Assembly: GCA_002179805.1 (NCBI GenBank)
Contig: NAVB01003117.1
Coordinates: 1 to 10,707 of the forward strand
Origin: Acanthamoeba lenticulata
Lineage: Eukaryota > Discosea > Longamoebia > Acanthamoebidae
Length of the DNA stretch: 10,707 nucleotides
Direction of reading: 5' to 3'
A program made the position numbers and the translations under genes. The notes beneath the pieces were generated by a model. The model worked only from the letters and a program-made list of their open reading frames with translations. It was not told the origin of the DNA and ran no database searches. Positions 1 to 8,900 of this stretch are shown here, piece by piece. Each line of letters opens with the position of its first letter. Position 1 is the stretch's first letter.

Positions 1-997
1 AAACCATCATGGCGGGCTTATGTAGGGCTGCATGCTTGGCATTGCGTGCCGTCGTGCGCAGCGACGACGAGTCTGTTGACGAAGCGCAAGCGCGGCGACG
101 ATACAGCAGACGCGGAGGAGGAGGAGTCGGCGTCGCCGCAGGATCCCTTCGAACCAATCAAGCAACGGCGCGGGGACATCATCGTCGGCATCGCTCGCGG
201 AATGCAGCACCTCCACAACAACAACGTGTGCCACCGCGACCTGTCGAGCATGAAGTACGCAACACATCCCCCCCCCTTCGCCTGTTATCCCAGTTCACTC
301 ACGGATGCGCGTGTGCTTGTGGCCGTCCCGTTGTGCTGCCGCAGTGTGCTGGTACCAATTTTTTTCATCTTTTATTTTCTAATAATCTCTTTAATATTAA
401 ATTAAATTCTTGATTTTGTTGTTGCTATCAATTTCACGACAACTCAACTCTCGTGAAATCGTGCAGGTGGACTCGAACTGGGTGCCCAAGATCGCCGACT
501 TTGGGCTGAGCACAGTGGATGTGAACGAGATGAAGGGGATGGGCGTGGGCACGAACCGCTGGCGTGCGCCAGAGGTCTTCAAGAACAAGCCCAAGAAGTG
601 CCAGGACCAGTTCAAGGCCTTCTACACCAACAGCAGCGACGTGTACAGTTTTGCTATTATAGTTTGGGTGCGCCACCAGAATACTATTAGTATTTATTAT
701 TATTTATGAATTCATTATTAAATTTATTTAAACTCCTGACATTTCTTATCTTCTCTTTTGCTTGGGCAGGAGCTGTTTCACCTGGGCGAGGTGCCGTGGG
801 AAGGCGAGCTGGACAATGATGTCAAGAGGAAGGTGATGCAGGGCGAACGCCCCAAGATCGCGCCCGATGTGCCGCGCGTGTGGCGCAAGCTCATCGAGCA
901 GTGCTGGATCCAGGACCCCGACCGCCGGCCTTCGTTCGCCAATATCGTGCGCTATCTCGAGGCCAATGGCTTCGGTTCTTCTTCTACGTCTTCTTGA
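1..997 (+). CDS. TKL-type protein kinase, 3' part (5' end outside window), possibly disrupted
   Basis: This is the C-terminal part of a protein kinase domain. The frame is open from base 1, but recognisable kinase sequence starts near 150. An acidic insert (about 100-140) precedes the helix before the catalytic loop, which carries CHRDLSS (232-252). The next exon (467-667) has the DFG motif, GTNRWRAPEV and SDVYSFAIIVW. The last exon (770-997) continues with ELFHLGEVPW and the QCW..DPDRRPSF motif, and ends in a Ser/Thr tail. The intron at 668-769 is clean (GT-AG, phase 0). The upstream intron is not: the only plausible donor (255) leaves two bases of a codon, while the only AG acceptor (465-466) opens a complete codon, and the Asn after HRDLSSM is not recovered. 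HRDLSS does not settle Ser/Thr against Tyr specificity. A possible exon start is after the AG at 60-61. The N-lobe is not in the window. Confidence 0.75.
255..466 (+). other. Intron in the kinase catalytic loop with phase mismatch
   Basis: The left end is gtacgc and the right end is a pyrimidine-poor gtgcag. The second half (about 360-420) is very AT-rich, as expected of an intron here. The acceptor sits directly before codons for VDSNW, the same place where the kinase gene at 10.6 kb has its intron (before VDENW). Joining 254 to 467 shifts the frame. Relative to the paralogue, seven coding bases (the end of the Asn codon plus two codons) appear to be missing before the donor. Confidence 0.5.
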
Positions 998-1459
998 TCG
1001 CTGGCCTGCAAGGAGCACGTAAAAACCTTGTAAAAACAACTAATTTTGTGATTGGTGATCGGACTTTGCTGGACGCGTCCCATTCGTTGCAAAAAACAAG
1101 AAAAATGAGAATTCAGGAAAGGAAAAAGAGAGGAAAGACGTTTCTTTTGGTGAGTCCAGACCTACGTGCTCCTTGTCGCCCGAGCAGGGATGACGAGGCT
1201 GACAGGCATGCTGGCCATGTTGGTCTGCCAGGGTGGTGAATGGGGCAACTTAAGCAGAAGTCGTCGACTTCTAGGTCTGGTGACGTTCTGTTGCCCCGCA
1301 CCTGCAGGCCCAAGAGGCCTGTTGACGTTACGTCGATAAAGCTCGATACGCCACACCACAGGAGCACAACAAAGACAACGAGAGGACAAGGAAGGTCAAC
1401 CTACTCGCCACAATCACCTACATACCCCCATACACCAACACCAACATATATCTTCTGCC
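998..1459. other. Intergenic region: 3' flank of kinase gene and 5' flank of methyltransferase gene
   Basis: I see no coding sequence supported by a protein family here. The first 100 bases are A-rich, with gtaaaaac repeats at 1019-1038 that could belong to the kinase 3' UTR. From 1156 to 1334 there are several inverted repeats and a repeated TGACGTT box (separate entry). The last 70 bases before the ATG at 1460 are C/A-rich and G-poor, which suits a short 5' leader. Confidence 0.5.
1156..1334. promoter_or_regulatory. Candidate promoter block with inverted repeats and TGACGTT boxes
   Basis: Elements seen directly: CCAGACCT (1156-1163) with AGGTCTGG (1273-1280); GGGGCAAC (1242-1249) with GTTGCCCC (1290-1297); AGAAGTCG (1256-1263) with CGACTTCT (1265-1272), separated by one base; TGACGTT at 1281-1287 and again at 1323-1329, the second lying in the palindrome GACGT-T-ACGTC (1324-1334). 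TGACGT-type boxes are typical bZIP targets. Their position 120-180 bp upstream of the methyltransferase ATG suggests a promoter, but this is inference. Confidence 0.35.
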
Positions 1460-2813
1460 ATGGAGTGCTTGCCGCCAAAGAACCGTTTCCTTGAGAGACT
1501 CCAACGTGGCGAGTCTATCGTCTGCGCCGAAGGCTACGTGTTTGAGCTCGAACGTCGAGGCTACCTCCAGGCTGGCCCCTTCGTCCCGCTCTGCGTTCTC
1601 GAGCATCCGCAGGTCGTGCGCCAGCTTCACCTCGACTTTGTCCATGCAGGCTCAGGTTGAGTCACGCTCTTGTCTTCTTGACCAGAAACGAAACGTCAAC
1701 TCAACTCTTTGTTGAAACGCGACAGACGTGGTTGAGGCGCTCACCTACTACGGCCACCGCGAGAAGCTGAGGCTTGTGGGCCATGAGGACGCCCTCGAGA
1801 AGCTCAACCTCGCCGCCTTGCGACTCGCCAAGGAGGTCGCTGACGAAACAGGCACCCTCTTCGCGGGCAACATTTGCAACTGTACCTTTGGCCTCTACTT
1901 CGTCCACCTTACCGTTGAGGCATCATGTGGAAGACTCACCGTTCCTTTGTCTCTTGTACAGCCAATCTGTGGGAAGGCAAGGACCAGAGCGCCGAGGTGA
2001 CCAACGCCGTGCGCGACATGTTCCGAGAGCAGCTCAAGTGGGCCAAGCAGGCCGGCGTCGACTTCGTGATTGCCGAGACCTTTGGCTTCCTGGGTGAGGC
2101 CCTGCTGGCCAACAAGCTCATCAAGGAGGAGTTTGACCTGCCCTCCGTGGTCACCATCGTCATCCACCAGGACGGCAAGACGCGCGACGGCTACGGCCCA
2201 GTCGAGGCTCTACAGGCCCTCGAGGTACCTCTCCCCTTTGTCGCGTCTTTGAGAGGACCGACCAAGTGCTCAGCGTACGCTTAGCGCGCTGGAGCGGACG
2301 TGGTCGGCTTCAACTGCTACCGCGGCCCGGGCACCATGCTGCCCCTTATCGAGGAGGCGGCCCGGGTCATCAAGGCCCCGCTGGCCGCGCTGCCGGTGCC
2401 CTACCGCACCACCGAGCAGGAGCCCACCTTCTTCTGCCTCAAGGACGACCAGCTGCCCGAGGGCACCGTGAACGGGCGGCCCTTCCCAGTGGCGCTCGAC
2501 GGCAAGTTGTGCACGCGGTTCGAGATTGCTGCCTTCACAAAGCGATGCAAGGAGCTGGGCGTGCGCTACTTTGGCGTCTGCTGTGGAGCTGGTGCGATGC
2601 GCCTCCTTGTTGGAGACGCATGTCCCGATGCTGTGACAATCGACTGACGGCGTTTGGGTTCGAACAGGGCCGCACCACATCCGCAGCATGGCCGAAGCGC
2701 TGGGCCGGCAGCCGCCGGCCAGCCGGTTCTCGCCCGACATCTCCAAGCACTTCGCCTTCGGCACCAACGCTGTGCTCAAGGCAGTCAACGTCGAGCACAA
2801 GGACAAGCTGTGA
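1460..2813 (+). CDS. BHMT: Betaine-homocysteine S-methyltransferase-like enzyme, complete, five exons
   Basis: Exons are 1460-1655, 1726-1881, 1962-2224, 2285-2591 and 2668-2813. All introns are GT-AG and phases agree, giving 1068 nt and 355 aa. The family (homocysteine S-methyltransferase, Pfam PF02574) moves a methyl group to homocysteine to make methionine. The closest family member I recognise is BHMT, which uses betaine and acts in the cytosol. The N-terminus (FLERLQRGE, then [11 protein letters not shown]) and [10 protein letters not shown] match BHMT. The three zinc ligands are in place: Cys216 in GFNC and Cys304-Cys305 in GVCCGAGPHHIR. The protein is shorter than animal BHMT (about 406 aa), with the loss at the C-terminus, where the animal enzyme has its oligomerisation arm. 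There is no targeting signal. The start is the first ATG in frame and aligns with the family N-terminus. The methyl donor cannot be proved from sequence; S-methylmethionine is the main alternative. Confidence 0.88.
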
Positions 2814-2931
2814 GGGCAGGCTCGCCACCACTTGGTGGCAATCAATCATGTCAATGCGCATTTTAAAACAACTTGATTCGTGGAACTTTCAAGAATGTAT
2901 TTACATTGAAACAAAAGGGCAGTTGCACGAT
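2814..2931. other. Convergent 3' gap between methyltransferase and receptor genes
   Basis: Only 118 bp separate the two stop codons, so both 3' UTRs and poly(A) sites must lie here or overlap. It contains two inverted repeats: GCCACCA (2824-2830) with TGGTGGC (2833-2839), and AATGTA (2894-2899) with TACATT (2902-2907). The second includes TGTAAA-like sequence on both strands that could serve 3' end formation. Confidence 0.5.
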
Positions 2932-5900
2932 TTACACACTCATGCCCAGGCCAGAGGCACCGGCCACGGTGTCGTCGTCACCCACCTGGGAGTCGAGGAA
3001 AGCAACGACGGCCTCCATGGTGGGGCGCTTGTCGGGCTGACCATGCCAGCACTTCTTCATCATCTTCCGATACTCGGGCACGCAGTCGCCTGGAATCTGC
3101 GGACGCTTGCCCTCGAGCACGTCCAGCGACACGCCCATGAAGTTGCGTCCGGCAAAGGGCTCGCGCCTCGTCAGCGCCTGCCACATGATGACTCCGAACG
3201 AGAACACGTCGGCCCGCTCGTCGTACTTCTCCCCGCGGATGATCTCCGGCGCCGTCCAGCAGGGCGTGCCGCAGCGCGTCATGGTGGCGTTCTCCTCCTT
3301 GATGCGCGCGAACCCAAAGTCGGCCACCTTCACGTTCCAGTTCTCGTCCACCAGCAGATTCGACGGCTTCAGGTCCCGATGCACGATCACCGGCTCCAGC
3401 GAGTGCAGGTAGTTGATCCCTAGCGCGGCCGACCGCAGCATGCGCAGCTTCTGCTTCCACGTGAGCTTGATGGAGTTGTCGGCAAGGATGTCCTTGAGCG
3501 AGCCCTGCTTCATGAACTCGGTCACGATGCACAGATTGGGCTTCTTGACGCACGCGCCGATGAAGAGCACGATGTTGGGGTGGTGCAGCTCCGACAAGAA
3601 GGCCATCTCGGCGCGGAACTCGAGCATGCGCCGCTCGTCGAGCTTCTGCTTGATGAACCGCTTCACCGCTACGTCGACGCCCTTCCACTTGCCGCGGTAC
3701 ACGACGCCGTAGGACCCGAGGCCCACCTGCTTGCCGAGCGCGATCTCGTGGAAGTCGATGATCCACCGGCACAGGTTGGCAGACGTCAGGAACGTGTCCT
3801 CCTTGAACGCCATTCCGTCACCCACAGCCGTTTGCACTTCGTCGCCGCTGGGCGTCGACGTGCTGTGTTCATCGCTCGAGGAGCCGCTCGAGTGGGTCCC
3901 CGACTTTTCGTCGCCGTTGCGCGTAACGCCGCCGAAGAAGCGGGCCTCGAGGCCTTCGACCTTGAGTTCGAACAGCCGTGCGCCATTGGGCGAGTCCGGC
4001 ATCTCGAACTTGCCCAGTGCCACCAGCCGCGTGCCCTTGATGGGCGCCGCCGCGGGCGTCGAGGCGTTGGGCTCAGCAGTCCTGGTCCGGACCGCGTTGG
4101 TCGAGGAGGAGATCACGAGGAGCTTGTCGCGGGCGGCGTGGCTCATGACGACTTGGCCGCCGTGGGTCATGGCCGTGATGCGCGCTGCGGCGTTGACCAC
4201 GGGGCCGATGTACTCCACGCGCCTCGTCATCGGATCGCGCACCACCTTCGGTGTGCCCACGTGCACGCCCATGCGCACGCGCAGACCCTTGAAGAGAATC
4301 CTGTCGTCGGTGTCGCCCCACTCCTCTGCCGCGCCGGGATGCTCGAGCAGAGCCTCGGGCCACTCGACCGCCAGCAGGGCGCGCTGCACGTCGCAGCACC
4401 AGGCCAGCGCGTCGCTCGTGTGCTGGAACGCCATGCAGAAGGAGCCCTCCCCGCTGTTCCGGTCGCGCAGGAACACGACCTCGTAGCCCCGATGCTTCTT
4501 GAGCGCGGCGCGAAGGGTCTCGTTGTGGAGGAGCGTGGCGTCGCGCATGGCCGCGGCGTTGAACTCCCAGAGCGAGGCGGCGCGCGTGATGTCCGTGAAC
4601 ACGATCGTCACCTCGCCCTCGGGCGCCTTGGCGCCGCCGGCCGCCGTCTGCACCGCGTTGGCCGAGACGTTCTTCGAATTGTTGGACGACGCCGAGGACG
4701 AGCCGGTCGACGCCGACGAGCCGTTGGTCGACGGCAGCGTCCACGAGCCAAAGGTGGTCGAGCGCGGCAGCTTTGACTCGCCGTTGGAGCGTCCGCCGCT
4801 GGACGACGACGACTGCGAGGTGAAGGTTGTCGTGCCCGTTCCGCCCGAGTTGGAATCGCCGTGCATGGACGAGAGGCGCGTCATGATCTCGAGGAACGTC
4901 GGCCTGATGACCGGGTCCACATGCCAGCAGCTCGTGATCAACTGCTCGTACTCGGGCGGACACGAAGGCTCTTCGGGCATCTGCGGCCGGATGTTGTCGC
5001 GGATCACCGCCACGGCCACGGCGGCGGGGCTCATGCCAAAGTAGGGCTGCTCGCGCGTGAGCAGCTCCCACAAGATGACTCCGAATGAGTACACATCCGC
5101 CAGGATGAGATCCACGTCGCCCGTCTCGTTGAGCACTTCGGGCGCGGTCCAGTGCACGCTCCCGGCAGCGTTGTTGCCGCCAGCGCCCTTGACGTGGGCG
5201 TCCTCGCGGAACTTGGTCAAGCCAAAGTCGGACACCTTGACGTTCCACTTGTTGTCGAGCAGCAGGTTGAGCGACTTGAGGTCGCGGTGCACGATGCCCG
5301 ACGAGTGGAGGAAGTGCATGCCCTTGGATGCCTGGTAGGCCATCTTGGCCTTGAGCACGAACGGGATCTCCGGGATCAGCTCGTTGTGCAGCAGCTCATA
5401 GAGCGAGCCGAGAGACATGAACTCCATGACGATGCACATCTTGGGCGCTTTGGTCGAGGCCGCCATGAAGAGCACCACGTTCGGGTGCCGCAGCGACGTC
5501 ATCACCCGCACCTCGTCCTGGAAGTTCTTCTCCATCTCCTTGGTGACCTTGTCCGCGGCCATGACCTTGACGGCGACCTCGGTGCCCTTCCACATGGCCT
5601 TGTGCACGGCGCCGTAGCCGCCTGCGCCCAGCTGCTCGCCCATGTCGAGCTCGGAGTAATCGATCTCCCAGTCGTCGGTGGTCTTGCTCTTGAGTCGGAT
5701 GATGAGCACCACCACGAGGATGATGCCCGCCAGCGCCACCAGCACGATCACCGCCACGGGGATCGCCACCGCTACAAGTTGCGCCAATCGCCCCCCGCCC
5801 TTTGGTTAGCAAGCGGCCAATGGCAGGAGGGCCGAGACAAAGAGGACGAACCAATCGCGATGGTCGAAGCGTCGGCGCTCGAGCTCGACGACACAAAGTC

Positions 5901-8900
5901 CTCGCAGTACTGGCCGGTCCGGCCGCTGTCGCAGCTACAGGCGTTGTCCACGCACGAGCCGACGCCCGAGCACAGCACGCCCTCGTCGTCGATGCAGTTG
6001 GCCACGGCGCTGACCGTGACGCCGTCGCAGGTGAAGGACTTGAGCTGGCGCAGGATCAGGCGCTTGAGTGAGTCCTCGGTCGACGCGATGATGTAGCCAC
6101 GCCGGTCGGCCAGCTGCTTGGACTTGGAGTCGGTCTGCGTCCAGTAGAGGAATTTGGCAAAGGCGGCGGCCTTGTCGCAGTTCTCCATGGTCTGGCTGCG
6201 GTAGATGAACGCCGAGAAAGCCACCAGCGGCCAGCTGCTCGCGCCATTGGCTAGAATTGTGTCGTCGACATGATTAGCGCGTGAAGAAGAGGAAGCAGAC
6301 AGGGTCTCGAAGGGCGCGTACCGAGCACGACGCCGCCGTACTGGGGGTCCTTGGTGTCGAGCAGGTAGTTGTGCACGGCGCTGGCGTACGACGAGCTGTT
6401 GGCGCGCACCAACACGCCGGCCTTGTTGTACATGCTGGCTCCGGCCAGGTTCTTCATCTGTGGTCGTCGTCGCCATCACGTCACACCTTGGTTGGAATTT
6501 GTGGAATGTGCGTGCTGGGGCGGAAGCATTGGCGCACCAAGAGAACGGCAGAGCGGAGGGTGACGGACAAGCCGTCGGCGGTCTGGGCCAGCGTGCTGAC
6601 CAGGCTCGAGTAGTTGCCGACGGCGATCGAGGTGCTCAGGTCCTGCACGGGGAAGTCGGCCACCTCCTTGATGCCCACCTGTCGTCCGCAGAGAAGGCCA
6701 CCAGGCCGCCGACACAGGTCAGCGCCAACGTCGTCTGTGTCACTGCGTTGGAGGGAGGGTGGCCGTGAGGTCGTACCTGCTCGGCGAATCGAGGCACGGT
6801 CATGTTGAGCAGCGTGGTGAAGGCCTCGGTGATGGGCGAGCTGGTGGTCTGCGTGAGGACGCGAATCGGGCGAGCCGGCAGGGCCGCCACGGTGGCGGCC
6901 GAGGTTTGGATCTGTGCGATGCGCGCGTCGTTCCACATGGTGATGTTGCCCAGGTAGATGTCGGCCAGCGTCTCGTAGTCGATGACCAGCTCCTTCCCGC
7001 TGAGCTCTTGCAGGTTGTAGTCTGTCGGTGGATATCGTAAGCTTCAGGCCAGGCCGCCGAGGGCGAAGCGTAGAACGGGATCGAAAACGACGTACTCACG
7101 ACCATGCCAAAGGCGGCGGCGGGCAACAGCGTGATGTCGGGGATGGCTTGATACCACTCTTGACCGAGCCCGTTCATCGAAGTACCAAAATCCTCGTCAA
7201 AGGATAAGAGCTGGGATTTAGCCGCGACGGATGTGGCTTCGTAGTATTTGATCGTCATCTCGCTCGTCGATTGGTCCGCGGTCCAAGCCGTGAAGATGGG
7301 CAGCGGCGGACCGGCACCCACGATGTAGACCGTGTCGATGGCGGGCGAGTTGTTGCATTGGATTTCGGTGAAGAGGTCCAGCAGGCTCTTGCGCAGGCTC
7401 ACGTCGATCGGCACGAGTCCTTCCTGAGTCGCCAAGTCCGACGCTCTGCTCGAAACGCGTGAGAATTGCACCATGAATAATATAACATAAAATAATATAA
7501 AATAAATGGGCCTCCAAGCCGTACTCGTCGTTGGTCTGGGTCCAGGCGACGAAACGGAGTAGCTCCTCGATGTTGGCGCAGTCTTGCGACGTGATGCTGC
7601 GATTGAGCAGGACGTAGGTCATGTAGGCCATTGGCCAGGACTCGTTGCCCGGCGCGTCGACGATGTCCACGGTGACATTACCCGCGCTGTAGGCTGACGA
7701 GAAGTCGGCCATGGCGGCCTGCACCGAGTACACGCTCGGGAGAACCCTCTTGCCGGCCTTGTTGATCATGGCCACCATCGGCAGGCCCGCCGCTTGGCAG
7801 TCGGACTGCAGGGCAAAGGTCATGCTGTTCGTCATCGCCTGCGGGCATCATGAGCTGGTGAGATTGATGAACGCTTCCAACTAGCACAAAAAACAACAAC
7901 ATGGCGAAGAGGAGGGTCCACGTACAGCGACCCACGCCGTGCGGTTGCTCGACTCGCCGGCCTCCACTGCGCGGCCTTGGATGGCGGGCGGCATGAGGGC
8001 AAAGGTGTCGCTGGCAGCTGCGAGGGCCGCGCGGAACGTGCTGCTGAAGCTCGACACGGCGGTCTTGAAGACCTGGGCGACGGAGAAGTAGGAGTTGTCG
8101 TTGAAGGCGAGCTGAATGGGCGCGTTGGGCAGGGTGAGGTTCTGGTTGAGCGCGGTGATGCGCGCGTCATTCCAGGAGGTGATGTTCCCCGCCCAGATGA
8201 GGCCTACGGTCTCCCGGTCCAGCACCTGGTGGTGTGGATGTTGAGGTGCACGTCGCCAAGCACGCAAATTTGATGACCCAATTAGTGGTCTGGGAGCGTA
8301 ATTAAAAGAAAAAAGGACCGGCAAATGGCGGAGAAGCGGCGAAAGCGAGGGGGAAGCGCACGAGGCGGGCCGAAGAACTGGTGAGGCCGGCGATGTTGTA
8401 GGTGAGGGCCAACGCCTGTCCAAAGAGCGGGAACTGCACCACGTCAAATCCATACTGCTTTTGAAGCTCGGGTGGCAACGACTTCTCGACGCTCACAAAA
8501 TCCTTGTTATAGAAGAAGTTGGGGTGAGGTTGATGAAAGGAGGGGCCGGCTGCTTCATCTCTTCTCTTCCCGCACCAATTTTTGGTTGATGTAGGACGTT
8601 ATCGCTTCTTCGACTCCGCTCCCCGTGTAGGTTGTGCTAATGGGACCGCGCTCGGAGGTAAGGATTACAGCTTGTCCGAGGACGGGGAGTGGCTGTACCT
8701 GACGTCGTCGCGCACGAAGGAGTACCGGTTGGACCACAGGTTCAGGATGGTCACCGCGTTGGGCGTGCCATCACCGTAGAGCCGAGTGCTCATCGCCGCT
8801 GCGAATGGCGTAGAAAGAAGGGTGGACGTTAGCTGCTCGATAAAAGATACGACGATGGCGGAGAGCGCAGCTGGAGTACCATCAACAGGACGAAGAAGAA

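Noticed and set aside
2655..2667. GGTTCGAAC resembling a tRNA T-loop / B box
   Set aside because: Flanking bases do not form a T-stem, no acceptor stem or anticodon arm is seen, and it lies at the 3' end of a phase-confirmed intron.
2824..2839. Hairpin GCCACCA/TGGTGGC as a transcription terminator
   Set aside because: Bacterial-type terminators do not apply to a nuclear gene with introns, and there is no following T-run; noted only as an inverted repeat.
2266..3423. Plus-strand open frame of about 385 codons spanning the methyltransferase 3' end and receptor 3' end
   Set aside because: It runs out of frame across methyltransferase exons and antisense to kinase 2; it has no family features.
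3580..4776. Plus-strand open frame of about 398 codons opposite the receptor's inner exon
   Set aside because: It is rich in Arg, His, Ala and Gly with no motif, and is antisense to a well-conserved cyclase/kinase exon. High GC at third positions removes stops from the opposite strand.
5152..6096. Plus-strand open frame of about 314 codons
   Set aside because: Antisense to kinase 1, the membrane helix and the EGF module, with His/Arg-rich composition typical of GC-rich shadow frames.
6679..6776. Possible extra exon TTLALTCVGG within the receptor
   Set aside because: Using it leaves a frame break before VGIKEVADF. Treating 6776-6679 as one GT-AG intron keeps phase and aligns with the first PstS-like fold without a gap.
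7094..7099. Consensus donor gtgagt on the minus strand
   Set aside because: Splicing there to the acceptor at 7022 shifts the frame out of the binding fold; gtacgt starting at 7095 keeps frame and gives VVNYNL.
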